The position numbers and the translations under genes are program-made. Shown one piece after another: positions 21,413 through 30,450 of a stretch of 64,000 bases of DNA (the stretch's first letter is position 1; every line of letters starts with the position of its first letter). The stretch is from positions 1-64,000 of the forward strand of contig CAUYUJ010016062.1 of the NCBI GenBank assembly GCA_963575745.1. The letters are read 5' to 3'. Source of the DNA: Prorocentrum cordatum. Its lineage: Eukaryota; Sar; Dinophyceae; Prorocentrales; Prorocentraceae. Under the pieces are notes generated by a model. That model made no database searches and was not told the DNA's origin. It saw only the letters and a list, made by a program, of their open reading frames with translations.

Positions 21413-21718
21413 TGCAAAATCCCTGCATTTTTAATACGTGATCCGCACGCGGAACATGTATTGAAAACGGCACTGGATGCTTTACCGTTCTTCGCCCGCT
21501 TGCAAGCAGACGCTGGGGCAACACACGTCCTGCGGATCGTCGGCCCTTCCTGTCAAGAGAAGGTGCTGCGGAGCGCACTCGGCAGCGATCTTGCCGTCCC
21601 CGCCGGGGCGTGGGAATGCGCCGATGTCGGCGATCACCTCGAAAAGGCGACGGCCAAGGCGGAGAAATTGCTGGGCGATCTAACTGTTAGTATGCGTTCC
21701 AAAGAGATTGTTAATTGA
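21413..21718 (+). CDS. Candidate exon or gene fragment, function unknown
   Basis: An uninterrupted frame of 101 codons from just after a TAA (21,410) to a TGA. It is not simple sequence. Codons are GC-ending inside AT-richer flanks, and the peptide (HVLRIVGPSCQEKVLRSALG, then DHLEKATAKAEKLLGDL) has a normal protein composition with amphipathic stretches. There is no ATG at the start. GTTAGT at about 21,687 could be a splice donor, so the true exon may end there. I do not recognise the family, and it could be chance. Confidence 0.3.
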   Translation, partial: CKIPAFLIRDPHAEHVLKTALDALPFFARLQADAGATHVLRIVGPSCQEKVLRSALGSDLAVPAGAWECADVGDHLEKATAKAEKLLGDLTVSMRSKEIVN

Positions 21719-22597
21719 CATGCGTATATCATATTCATCATGTTGGTCAGTGACTGGTCCATCAGTAGTCAAGCAACAGGCATGATGACAAGTTGGCAAT
21801 CGCAAGCATGCGACATCAAGGGCAACCAAACGACAACAGGCGATGAAGCCACCAAAGAAACAACCAAATCCACTGACTCCCTTGGGGTCTTCGTCTCCAA
21901 ATGTTTGAATTCTCCACTCCTTCCCAAATCCAACCGCCAACTGTCCTCCATCCAAACCCGATGCTCTGGTAATGGAGCGAAGAGGATACGGTATGAACCC
22001 AGAGAAGGTTCTGGGGGCGGTCCTGGGGAGAGGAAGGGGTGCGGGGGGGAGGTCCTGGGGGAGGTGTGGGTCATCCGTTGGGGGGGGGGCAGGGTGAGGG
22101 GAAGAGGGTGCGAACTCTCCGACGGCGTCCTAGACGGCCTCAGAGGGCGCCAAGATGCCACCAAGACCGAACGGCACAAAAGGCCTCCGAGACAACAAAC
22201 GAGATTCCAAGCCGGCTGAACTCGACCAAAGCGCTGCTGTTGTCCAGCTGGTTTGACCTTCTCAACTTCTCGCCCCGAACTGACCTCCAACTTTTCGCCC
22301 CGAACTTCTCGCTCCGCGCTCTACTGGAAGACCCCAAAGCCTTCCGAGGAAATCTGAAACGGCCCAAGACAGGCACAAGAAAGCCAAAGAGAACCCCGAG
22401 AGGCCTAACACGGCCCAAGAGACGGCCACGGACAACCAGCCTCGATACTGTCCGACACGTCCCTGGAACCACCACCCCCACCACACTACGAACCCTCGAA
22501 GATCCTGGCACAGCTCCCCCCACACGACCACAATGCGCCCCAAAGAGAGGCCCCGCGCGTGCCGCAAGCCAGCAAGAAACCCAAGACACCCTGCGTC
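21719..22597. repeat. No gene; degenerate family Q array at 22,130-22,560
   Basis: 21,719-22,120 shows nothing recognisable. 22,130-22,560 holds heavily diverged units of the CCAAGAYGGCC type and repeats CTTCTCGCCCCGAACT twice near 22,260. Confidence 0.5.
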
Positions 22598-22716
22598 TGG
22601 CACAGTCGGGCTGCTGACACTGAGGAGCACCGAATCAGGAACGCCGCCCGTCCCTGGCGCCAACATCGCCTGGGTGCACGAAGGAGGCCAGAGGACCCGC
22701 CACGGAAGGACCTAAG
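22598..22716. mobile_element. Family F element, fragment
   Basis: CAGTCGGGCTGCTGACACTG, then GCCTGGGTGCACGA and CCACGGAAGGACCTAAGG in the same order as at 17,088-17,206. It breaks off at a GGA tract. Confidence 0.65.
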
Positions 22717-23062
22717 GAGGGGGAGGAGGAGGAGGAGGAGGAGGAGGAGGAGGAGGAGGAGGAGGAGGAGGAGGAGGTGGTGGTGCAGGAGCAGTAGGAG
22801 GAGGCGCAGGAGGAGAAGGATGATCGGCCGTCCATAAAAGGGAGGAGGAGGAGGAGGAGGAGGAGGAGGAGGAGGAGCAGGAAGAGGAGGAGGAGGAGGA
22901 GGCGGAGGAGGAGGAGGAGAAGGAGCAGGAGGAGGAGCAGGAGGAGGGGAGGAGGAGGAGGAGGAGGAGGAGGAGGAGAGGACGGGAGGAGGAGGAGGAG
23001 GAGAGGAGGAGGACGAGGAGGAGGAGGAGGAGGAGGAGGAGCAGCAGGAGAAGCAGGAGAGG
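22716..23062. repeat. GGA trinucleotide tract
   Basis: About 345 bp of GAG repeats with scattered interruptions, one of the longest polypurine tracts here. It is complementary in type to the TCC tracts. Confidence 0.97.
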
Positions 23063-23309
23063 GGCCCTTCTGGCCAGGGCGGGCCCTGGCCACGGGCGGG
23101 CTCCACGGCGTGCGTCGGGGGAGCGGCCCTGCAAGCCCGAGCCCCCTCCCCGAGCCCCAGCTGGCCCCTCCTATCCCGGCGCCGAGACTGCCGGGAGCAC
23201 CGAGCCCCTCTCGGGCCCGAGCCTGCTCCCCCTCTCGGCGCCTCGGCGGTGCTCTGCGCCGGGCGCGGAGCGCGGGGGGGTCGGCCCCTCCCGATGGGGA
23301 AGGGGAGGG

Positions 23310-23400
23310 GAAGGAGGAGGAGGAGGAGGAGGAGGAGGAGGAGGAGGAGGAGGAGGAGGAGGAGGAGGAGGAGGAGGAGATGGAGGAGGAGATGGAGGGG
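23310..23400. repeat. GGA trinucleotide tract
   Basis: Near-pure GGA run. Confidence 0.97.
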
Positions 23401-23540
23401 ATCAACACCTCGCCAACTTCGGCGCACCGCGCCGCAATGTTTCCCCCGAGCGCCCCCGGCACGGCGGCGGCGGCAGTCGGCGGCGGGGGTCATTATGTGG
23501 GGGTCGGCGGGGATGGCGCCCACGCCTTCCACCCCCCCCC

Positions 23541-23565
23541 GCGACGACGACGACGACGACGACGA

Positions 23566-23657
<92 letters not shown>

Positions 23658-23691
23658 ACGACGACGACGACGACGACCGACGCTGCGCTCG
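23541..23691. repeat. GAC and GACGCC tract
   Basis: Pure GAC triplets, then a GACGCC hexamer block at 23,603-23,655, then GAC again. Poly-Asp, poly-Arg and Thr-Pro frames follow from it. Confidence 0.96.
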
Positions 23692-23810
23692 GCCGCGAGG
23701 CGCCCCCGCCCCGCCACCGCCCGAGGGCCCGCGCCTTCTGTGGGGAGCCGAAGTCCACCCTCGTAGCGAGTCCCCCGACGAACGAAGCTACAGTTAAGTC
23801 GGGCATATCT

Positions 23811-23975
23811 GAAGGGGCCCCAGGACACACAAATAAATACACACAAATAAAATGATTCCCTATATTTTCATATATATATATATATATATATATATTCTGG
23901 GTATTTGTCTTCCCCCCACTTCCCATATTTTCCCATATTTTCTGGGGGATCGACGATTAATTGTGTCTGTTTTTT
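23811..23975 (+). repeat. Family L AT-rich repeat, copy 2
   Basis: GAAGGGGCCCCAGGACACAC onward as at 30,303, with a (TA)n expansion at 23,871-23,894. Its right end runs into family M copy 1. Confidence 0.85.
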
Positions 23976-23984
23976 CCCTCCTGA

Positions 23985-24130
23985 ATATCCCCCTACGGAC
24001 AGATTTGCGACGAAAAATAAAACATACGAAACCTATTCAAACATTAGCCAAGTAGTAAAAAGAAATCGTCCCTGGACTATTTTTGGATACTTTTGAGTAT
24101 TCCCCCTGTAGAGAGACCTGCCCGACTTAA
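23985..24130. mobile_element. Family M MITE-like element, copy 1
   Basis: The right end (CCCCCTGTAGAGAGACCTGC, then CCGACTTAA) is the family M terminus. The interior has GCGACGAAAAATAAAACATA and CGTCCCTGGACTATTTTTGG. The left end is fused to family L. Confidence 0.75.
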
Positions 24131-24133
24131 AGC

Positions 24134-24408
24134 TACAGTCGACCCGTATCGTAAGGATGCGCAGCAAGGATGCAAGGGCCTTGGAGGGCCGTCTCGAGGC
24201 TTTTGGAGCTGGGCGCGGCCAACGAAAGAGGCCAAGGATGGACCGAGGAGGCAAAGATGCACGGTAAGGATGCAGAGGCCTTGGAGGGCCATGTTGGCGT
24301 TTTTCGAACGGGGCTGGCAAGCGAACGTCGCCAAGGATGGGCCGAGGGGGTAATGATGAAGGGATACCTTGGGAAGGTTGCCCATCATTACTATGCGGGT
24401 TGACTGTA
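24134..24408. mobile_element. Family N inverted-repeat element, copy 1
   Basis: Begins TACAGTCGACCCGTATCGTA and ends TACTATGCGGGTTGACTGTA, so TIRs of about 25 bp. The interior contains a tandem duplication of about 110 bp (GGATGCAAGGGCCTTGGAGG and GGATGCAGAGGCCTTGGAGG). It lies only 3 bp after the end of family M copy 1. Confidence 0.85.
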
Positions 24409-24626
24409 TGTAGTAAATGCGCCCCAGGGAGGAATCGAACAGGGCAGGGGTGTTCGGGGAACGCCCAGGGCCGTTGAGTACAACAAAACGCCAGGTATCG
24501 GGGCCGGGGTGGTTTTCCTTTCCCTGTTTCTATAGGGCAGCCTCCTTCTAGGAAGCCTTGCCCCCTCCCCCTGATCCTCCTCTGCGCGTTCGGGTATCTG
24601 CTGACCCGGGTCGATCCAAACCCTTT

Positions 24627-24829
24627 GGACGCCCGAAACGGGTACGGAAAAAATGGGTACAATGCCCGACAGCAAATGTTGTCCAAAACCGACAGCGGCC
24701 GCTGTTGGGCAAGCGGCTGTCTTCAAAGAATCACGCCCGCGGCGGCGCAGACAGCGAGTCCTGTTAAAATGAACAAGAACTACTGTTGGGCATCGTGCCC
24801 ATTCTGTCAGTACCCATCCCGATCGTCCC
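24627..24829. mobile_element. Family C MITE-like element, copy 2
   Basis: GGACGCCCGAAACGGGTACG left end. The central palindrome GACAGCGGCCGCTGTTGGGC spans a GCGGCCGC site. The right end is CAGTACCCATCCCGATCGTC. Confidence 0.88.
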
Positions 24830-24834
24830 AAGAT

Positions 24835-24922
24835 CCGGTCAATCAGGCCTGCAGGATCCTGCACCCCAACCCGGGTCAATGCGACCCTGGCCCTGCAGGA
24901 TCGTGCAAGACCCTGCAAGATT
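24835..24922 (+). repeat. CCTGCAGGATCCTGCA-type repeat
   Basis: CCTGCAGGATCCTGCACCCC, CCCGGGTCAATGCGACCCTG and CCCTGCAGGATCGTGCAAG. Recurs at 25,115, 25,505, 26,507 and 44,440. Confidence 0.7.
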
Positions 24923-25114
24923 CGGGGGCGGCCAAGAGGGGGGCGTCCAAGAGGGGGTGGCGTAAATCATGACCGGCGGCATGTGTGCGGCCCAGGGGGG
25001 TGGCCAGGGATGTGATGAAATAAGAAGAGGCGCCATGAAATCTAGGGAAATATCATGGCCCCCGCCATGATATCCATCCCCCCCTAGTCATCACCCCCCT
25101 CTTTTCCGCCCCCG
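24923..25114. mobile_element. Family A MITE-like element, copy 2
   Basis: CGGGGGCGGCCAAGAGGGGG at the left; the right end in reverse complement is CGGGGGCGGAAAAGAGGGGG. Best TIR pair of the family (18 of 20 matching). Confidence 0.9.
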
Positions 25115-25445
25115 ACCCAACCCGGTTCAATGCGACCCTGGCCCTGCAGGATCCTGCAAGACCCTGCAAAACCCTGCAGGACCCTGCAGGATCTGGTGAC
25201 ATTTCCAAGAGTACTGTCGCCGTGCATGTTTCTCCCCGTGTTCTCTATCGGGACCGGCCCTGGGCCGACTTTAGCTTAGCTTTAGCTTAGCTTTAGCTTA
25301 GCTTTAGCTTAGCTTTAGCTTAGCTTTAATTTAGCTTTAGCTTAGCTTAGCTTTAGCTTAGCTTAGCTTTAGCTTAGCTTTACTTTGACTACTAATGCTG
25401 CTTTCCTAGGGGCTCCAACTTCTAGGTAGGGTCGCACTGGGACAA
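25115..25445. repeat. Duplicated segment, unit 1, with TTTAGCTTAGC array
   Basis: Together with family A copy 2 this forms a 0.5-kb unit repeated at 26,310-26,815. Order: CCTGCAGGATCCTGCAAGAC block, CAAGAGTACTGTCGCCGTGC, CTCTATCGGGACCGGCCCTG, the 11-bp array TTTAGCTTAGC (25,271-25,388), then the conserved block AATGCTGCTTTCCTAGGGGC (25,395-25,442). Confidence 0.9.
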
Positions 25446-25650
25446 TTTCTCCCCGTGCTCTCTATCGGGACCGGCCCTGGGCCGATCGGGTGCTGTGCTG
25501 CGCTGCCTGCCCCCAGGCCCGGGTCAAGGCGACCCTGGCCCTTCAGGATCCTGCAGACCACGGCGCTCTGGCGGACCCCCGCGGTGCACCGGCCCCCGTC
25601 TCGTGCGCCCCTGTTGAGCAGGGGCCGACCGTCCCGGCATCCCTATAGAC
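25446..25650. repeat. Third partial copy of the duplicated segment, then unique sequence
   Basis: 25,446-25,485 repeats TTCTCCCCGTGCTCTCTATC and the following GGGACCGGCCCTGGGCCGA. A CCCTGGCCCTTCAGGATCCT block follows. No gene. Confidence 0.7.
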
Positions 25651-25664
25651 ATACCGCGAGATGT

Positions 25665-25915
25665 TCCTTGAGCACAAAAGAGTGCTCAGAACAAAAACCA
25701 GGTTCTTAAAACATACATCCGATGTGTCAAGCCAAGACAGCCCCAGCCAGAAATGTCCGAAGAACATTCCGTCGAAACCAAAGACAGGTTCTTAGAACCC
25801 AAACATGTTCTAAGAACAAAAGCAAGGTTCTTAGAACATAAACCTGATGCGTTCAAACAATACAGCCCCAGCCAGAAATGTCCTCAGAACATTCCGTCGA
25901 AACCACATTCCGTCG
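25665..25915 (+). repeat. Tandem duplication, period about 130 bp
   Basis: Two units share AGAACAAAARCVAGGTTCTTA, CAGCCCCAGCCAGAAATGTC and AGAACATTCCGTCGAAACCA. A third ATTCCGTCGAA follows at 25,906. Internal AAGAAC/GTTCTT inverted motifs. Confidence 0.85.
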
Positions 25916-26126
25916 AAGACCCTGCGCTGAAATTCGCACAGGAACGCGGATTCTAGTGTATACGGGATCCTGGTGTATACATTTTGCGCTGATTCCACGG
26001 GGAAACGGGGAAAGAAGTATACACCACACCACCCCGACGCCGTCCCCGACCCTCAAAGAAGAGTCCTGGGGTTGAGAGACAGCCCGCCGCTGGTAATGTA
26101 TAGGTTCCAGTTTCCGACTTAGAACC
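25916..26126. other. No gene; GTGTATAC/GTATACAC inverted motifs
   Basis: GTGTATAC occurs at about 25,956 and 25,973 and its complement GTATACAC at about 26,016. Otherwise nothing recognised. Confidence 0.5.
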
Positions 26127-26300
26127 TTCGGCGGTGGACAAACCTCCCTTTAGTAGACCTCCCCTTAGTGAAAACGGCCTGGGACCGAAACCGACGGACC
26201 TGGACCCGCAAAAACGACGGCCGCGACGCCTTCTCGTAAACCAGAAACGGCCAAGTGCTGAATCGACGTGTCAGGGTAGGAGGTCCTGCCACCCCCGAAA
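26127..26300. mobile_element. Family D MITE-like element, copy 2
   Basis: Complete copy: left TTCGGCGGTGGACAAACCTC, right end in reverse complement TTTCGGGGGTGGCAGGACCT. Core GAAACCGACGGACCTGGACC and AATCGACGTGTCAGGGTAGG. Abuts family A copy 3. Confidence 0.88.
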
Positions 26301-26309
26301 CATTCCTTT

Positions 26310-26506
26310 CGGGAGCGGCGATGAGGGGGGGGTCCAAGAGGGGGGGGTTGCAAATCATGACCGGCGGCATGTGCGCGGCCCAGCTGGGGCGCCAGGGACG
26401 CAATGAAATAAGAAGAGGCGCCATGAAATCTGGGGAACTATCATGCTCCCCCGCCATGATATCCCCCCCCCCCCCCCTAGTCTTTATCCCCTCTTTTCCG
26501 CCCCCG
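26310..26506. mobile_element. Family A MITE-like element, copy 3
   Basis: CGGGAGCGGCGATGAGGGGG left end; the right end is as in copy 2. Start of duplicated unit 2. Confidence 0.88.
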
Positions 26507-26815
26507 ACCCAACCCGGGTCAATGCGACCCTGGCCCTGCAGGATCCTGCAAGACCCTGCAAGACCCTGCAGGACCCTGCAGGATCTGGTGACATCTCCAA
26601 GAGTACTGTCGCCGTGCATGTTTCTCCCCGTGCTCTCTATCGGGACCGGCCCTGAGCCGACTTTAGCTTAGCTTTAGCTTAGCTTTAGCTTAGCTTTAGC
26701 TTAGCTTTAGCTTAGCTTTAGCTTAGCTTTAGCTTAGCTTTAGCTTAGCTTTACTGCTACTACCAATGCTGCTTTCCTAGGGGCTCCGACTCCCAGGCAG
26801 GGTCGCACTGGGATC
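26507..26815. repeat. Duplicated segment, unit 2, with TTTAGCTTAGC array
   Basis: Collinear with 25,115-25,445. The 11-bp array (26,661-26,752) differs in length and purity, then AATGCTGCTTTCCTAGGGGC follows at 26,764. Confidence 0.9.
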
Positions 26816-26954
26816 ATTTCGGCCCCCGATCCTTGCAAGGCCCACCGGCGAGCCGGCACGCTCCGCCACTGCTCGCGCCCCGAAGTCGTGGCCGCTCTGC
26901 CCTCCGCCGGCCTCCGCCGGCGCCCGCCTTCTGAGAAGCCCCGCCTTCTGAGAA

Positions 26955-27004
26955 CGCCTTCTCCTTCTCACTTGCCCTCGAGGGCAAGTGAGAAGGAGAA
27001 GGCG
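26955..27004. repeat. 50-bp perfect palindrome
   Basis: 25-bp arms with no loop, starting CGCCTTCTCCTTCTCACTTG and centred on CTCGAG at 26,979/26,980. With one mismatch it extends to about 26,944-27,015. The arm is the terminal sequence of family B, so this could be two family B ends head to head. Confidence 0.95.
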
Positions 27005-27041
27005 CTCTCAGAAGGCGTTCTCCTTCTCACTTGCCCTCGGA

Positions 27042-27093
27042 GGTGGATTTGGACGTGGCCAGCGAGATCTCGCTGGCCACGTCCAAATCCACC
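27042..27093. repeat. 52-bp perfect palindrome
   Basis: 26-bp arms with no loop, starting GGTGGATTTGGACGTGGCCA and centred on AGATCT. Only 37 bp separate it from the first palindrome. Confidence 0.95.
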
Positions 27094-27297
27094 CCCGAAA
27101 CATCCCCTTGCAGGGCCTACCGGCGAGCCCGCGCGCTCCGCCGCGGCTCGGGCCCCGCTCCGCGGCCGCGCTCTGCCCTCCGCCGGGGCCTCCGCCGGCG
27201 GAGCGCCGGCCTCGGCCCGCGCGCGCGGCCGCTCGGCCCCCGCCGGGGGCGGGCAGCCTCGCTGCTGGGGGCCCTCGGGCTGCTCTGGCTCCCGTTG

Positions 27298-27487
27298 TGT
27301 CGGGCGTGTCCCCCTACAGGGGGATTGTCGACGGAAAATATAACATACCTTCAGAGTGCACCACAAAGGTCACAAAATATTTAAAAATAGTCCCTAGATG
27401 TTTTTTTCTAATCAATTTTGTATTATTTTGGGGGCATGTTTTATTTTTCGTCGAAAATCCCCCTGTAGGGGGACAGGCCCGACTTAA
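27298..27487. mobile_element. Family M MITE-like element, copy 2 (most complete)
   Basis: Left GTCGGGCGTGTCCCCCTACA, right CTGTAGGGGGACAGGCCCGA then CTTAA. TIRs extend about 40 bp (GGGGGATTGTCGACGGAAAA and TTTTTCGTCGAAAATCCCCC). The loop is AT-rich. No frame of note. Confidence 0.9.
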
Positions 27488-27488
27488 G

Positions 27489-27602
27489 GCTACCGTCGGG
27501 GCGTTGACCTAAGTAGAACCTGAGGCGAACTGTGACACAATCAAGGAATACCGAGCCCCTCCCCGACGGAAAGGGTTCCTTCTTCAGCGCCCTGGCTGTA
27601 CC
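27489..27602. mobile_element. Family F element, internally shortened copy
   Basis: GGGGCGTTGACCTAAGTAGA, then CAAGGAATACCGAGCCCCTC, GGTTCCTTCTTCAG and CCTGGCTGTACC. The middle of copy 1 is missing. Directly abuts family M copy 2. Confidence 0.75.
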
Positions 27603-27824
27603 TACCAAGCCACCCCAACCCCACCCGACGACCCGGTGCCTCGCTTCTGATGGGCATCGAGATGCTCTGGCTACCTACCAGCAGGGCTCGACCAAAAAAG
27701 CGTTTCTTATTCTCGCCTTGTTTTCGTTTTCCTCGTTTTGTCTTGGTTCCGCCTTCGCGGCAAAACGAAGTCAAAACGAAAACGGCCCACAAAATCGCCA
27801 GAATTCCGTTTTGTCGAGCCCTGC

Positions 27825-27983
27825 CTACCAGACTACCCCAATCCCACCCGACGACCCGACTTCGACCCGTATTTCGGGTTGGGGGGGGTACGGGCTCCAT
27901 GTGTGTTTCCATGTTCCCCGACCCCCCCCCACTGGAAAGCGAGGGTGACTTTGGGCCTTCGGGTCGGGTTGGGGTGGTTTGTT
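27825..27983. mobile_element. Family J MITE-like element, copy 1
   Basis: Left CTACCAGACTACCCCAATCC, right CGGGTCGGGTTGGGGTGGTTT. Core GTATTTCGGGTTGGGGGG, TTCCCCGACCCCCCCCCACT. Copies at 29,621 and 43,564. Confidence 0.82.
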
Positions 27984-27984
27984 C

Positions 27985-28170
27985 TGGGGAGGAGGAGGAG
28001 GAGGAGGAGGAGGAGGAGGAGGAGGAGGAGGAGGAGGAGGGCGGAGGAGGGAGGAGGAGGAGGAGGAGGAGGAGGAGGAGGAGGAGGAGGAGGAGGAGGA
28101 GGGGAGGTGAGGAGGGGGGTGAGGAGGGGTGGAGGAGGAGGAGGAGGAGGAGGAGGAGGAGGAGGAGGAG
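27985..28170. repeat. GGA trinucleotide tract
   Basis: GAG repeats abutting the right end of family J copy 1, with a GGTGAGGAGGGG interruption near 28,105. Confidence 0.96.
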
Positions 28171-28910
28171 ATGCTCTGGGTTTCTGAACAAGCGTGAGGG
28201 GGGGTACCCGCCCGACGGGGGTCCACCTCGCTGCGTCGTCGCGCCGCGACGGGGGTCGGAGCGCCGTCGGCACGCGGTGGCTGCCCGCGACGGGGGTCGA
28301 TGTGGGGCTGTCGGCGGGGGTGACGCCCCCCCGACGCTCATCAAGAAGCTCGGAGTATGCTCCAGGCGAATAAGTTGACTCAGTCGGCGCGGATGCCCAC
28401 GCAAACCCGAGCTCCAATCGCAAACCCGAGCAAGTCAAGCTGGCTCACGCGTGCGCACAATGAGCAGCCATTTGATGATGTGCGTTCTTCCGATCAGGTA
28501 TCAAGCGAGACAGCGCAAGCAAGCAAGCAAGCAATCAAGCAAGCAAGCAAGTGTACAAAAACTCAAACATGCGCACGCGAGAGAACGGAAGCGCACGGAA
28601 CCGCACGCAAACGCAAGCAACATACACGCCCAAATAACATCCAGCGACGGAACCAGCAAATACGCAGACAAACACGAACTATACAAACGCGCAAAAAAAA
28701 CACACAACCACATGCGCAAGGGAACGGAAACACGCGAGCGCAAGCGAATAGCAGAGCAACATTGCCAGCAATGGCAAACGCACGCGACCGACGATGCTAC
28801 GCTCTCTCGTCTGACGCAGCTCAAGCGGACATTGAGCCGACGCTGCTGGAGATTCCGTCGGGGGAGGCGTAGGGACGCGGATGGGCCAGAGGAACAGAAG
28901 GCAAAACGTC
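28171..28910. other. No gene; AAGC run at 28,518-28,552
   Basis: A short AAGC tetranucleotide run, then mixed A-rich sequence with ACGCAAACGCAAGCAACA-like stretches. A 160-codon Lys/Arg/His-rich frame (28,451-28,933) looks like low complexity. Confidence 0.5.
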
Positions 28911-29106
28911 CGCGGCGAGCGCGGGGGAAATGAGAAGGAGAAGGCCTTCGCAGCAGGCTCGGAAGCCCCCGGCCTTCTGAGCATCTTTCTCGAAGCCTCC
29001 CCAGAAGACACAGCAAATCTCTCCGAAGGCGCCAGGGCTTCTGAGAAGTCCCGCCGCCTTCTGAGAAGGCCATCGCTTTCTCACTTCCCCCCGTGGCTCG
29101 CCGCCG
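28911..29106. mobile_element. Family B MITE-like element, best copy
   Basis: Left CGCGGCGAGCGCGGGGGAAA then TGAGAAGGAGAAGGCC; right end in reverse complement CGGCGGCGAGCCACGGGGGG then AAGTGAGAAAG. Interior has CTTCTGAGAAGTCCCGCCGC. TIRs of about 35 bp. Confidence 0.82.
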
Positions 29107-29317
29107 AAAAAAAGAAAGGGACGGATGGCGAGGAAGGGGGAGGGCGGGTGCTGCCGACAAGCTGCGAGGGGCACACGCTGGCTGACCCAGCAGCGCAAAA
29201 GACGGGACATCAGCTGCAGTCAAAACCGGTAGCAATGGCGCAAAAAAAAGGTGCAAGACCTTTGGAAGTCCCACTAGCCACATGGATAGAATACCATATA
29301 CAACAGAAACTTCTTTT

Positions 29318-29524
29318 GGACGCCCGAAATGGGTACGGAAAGAATGGGCACAATGCCCAACAGCAAGTGTTGTCCCAAACCAACAGCGGCCGCTGTTGGG
29401 CGGGCGACCTCCTGTCTCGCATGGATACAGGCCGCGGCGGCGCGGACAGCGAGTCCTGTCCAAAATGGACAGGAAGTGCTGTTGGGCATTGTACCCATTC
29501 TTCCCGCACCCATTTCGGGCGTCC
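29318..29524. mobile_element. Family C MITE-like element, copy 3
   Basis: 207 bp. Left GGACGCCCGAAATGGGTACG, right CCCATTTCGGGCGTCC. Inverted similarity runs about 48 bp inward, so it could fold into a long hairpin. Central 18-bp palindrome CAACAGCGGCCGCTGTTG. Confidence 0.92.
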
Positions 29525-29528
29525 AGAC

Positions 29529-29860
29529 TTCTGACGGTCCGCGAGAATTTCTTGGACCTGCGCCGGACCCCCCTCCGTGGCGCGCGGAGCGCGCCAGGGG
29601 CGGCGCCGGAGGCTGACTGCCTACCAGACCACCCCAACCCAACCCGAAGACCCGAATTTCGGGTTGGGGGGGGTAAGGGTTCCACATGTGTTTTTTCGAC
29701 GTTCCCCGACCCCCCCCCCACTGGAAATCGAGGGAAAATCTCAGCCTTCGGGTTGGGTTGGGGTGGTTTGGTGGGCGGCGCCGGAGGCGCCGCCAAGGGG
29801 GCCCAGCGCAGCTCCAGGAGATGCGCGCGGACCGTCGACCGTGTGTGCCTGTGCTGCTGT
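29529..29860. mobile_element. Family I element carrying family J
   Basis: Left GAATTTCTTGGACCTGCGCC; right end CTCCAGGAGATGCGCGCGG. Family J copy 2 sits inside. GCGGCGCCGGAGGC occurs on both sides of J (29,600-29,613 and 29,775-29,788), as expected if J inserted with duplication of target sequence. Confidence 0.7.
29621..29775. mobile_element. Family J MITE-like element, copy 2
   Basis: Left CTACCAGACCACCCCAACCC, right end in reverse complement CCACCAAACCACCCCAACCC, TIRs of about 30 bp. Nested in family I. Confidence 0.88.
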
Positions 29861-29942
29861 GGTTCGCCTTCGGTGAAAAGCTCCTTGAACGTCAACCGTT
29901 GGCTCGGGAGGGGTCGACGAAGCAGGGATGCAGGGCTGGGAG

Positions 29943-30143
29943 GGGGAGAAGGAGGAGGAGGAGGAGGAGGAGGGAGGAGGAGGAGGAGGAGGAGGAGGAG
30001 GAGGAGGAGGAGGAGAAGGAGGAGGGAGGAGGGAGGAGGGAGGAGGGAGGAGGAGGAGGAAAAGGAGGAGGAGGAGGAGGCGGGGAGGGAGGGGAGGGAG
30101 GGCGGGAGGGAGGCAGGGAGGGAGGGAGGGAGGAGGAGGGGTG
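29943..30143. repeat. GGA/GGAG tract
   Basis: GAG repeats passing into GGGAG and GGGAGGCAGGGAG variants at the right end. Confidence 0.95.
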
Positions 30144-30302
30144 TTCTTGCTCACGCAGCGCAACCTTACTATGGACTCTCACTGTGCCCAACTTCGCTCT
30201 GCGCGCCGCGCGCTGCCTCCGCGTGCTCGCTCTCTCCTCCTGGGCAAGCGCTGTCTCCAGCCCAGGCAGCGAAGCGCGGGTCCAGCCGACCCGTATATTA
30301 GT

Positions 30303-30450
30303 GAAGGGGCCCTGGGACACACAAATAAATACACACAAATAACAGGATTACCCATATTTCCCCATATTTTCTGTGTTTTTGTCTTCCTCCACTTCCCATA
30401 GTTTCCCATATTTTCTGGGGAATCGACGATTAATTGTGTCTGTGTGTTTT
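30303..30450 (+). repeat. Family L AT-rich repeat, copy 3
   Basis: GAAGGGGCCCTGGGACACAC, CCATATTTCCCCATATTTTC, GGGGAATCGACGATTAATTG. Preceded by a family N-like start (CAGCCGACCCGTATATTAG). Confidence 0.85.

Larger units (their letters stand above)
26836..27205. repeat. Direct repeats flanking two palindromes
   Basis: 26,836-26,935 and 27,108-27,205 share GGCCYACCGGCGAGCC, GCTCTGCCCTCCGCCGG and GCCTCCGCCGGCG. Two long palindromes lie between them. Confidence 0.8.

Noticed and set aside
24033-24686. 217-codon minus-strand frame with repeated LGPSLASF motifs
   Set aside because: The peptide repeat comes from the internal duplication of family N copy 1, and the frame also crosses family C.
25271-25388. 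Telomeric repeat
   Set aside because: The unit is TTTAGCTTAGC, not TTTAGGG or another telomere type, and it is internal and short.
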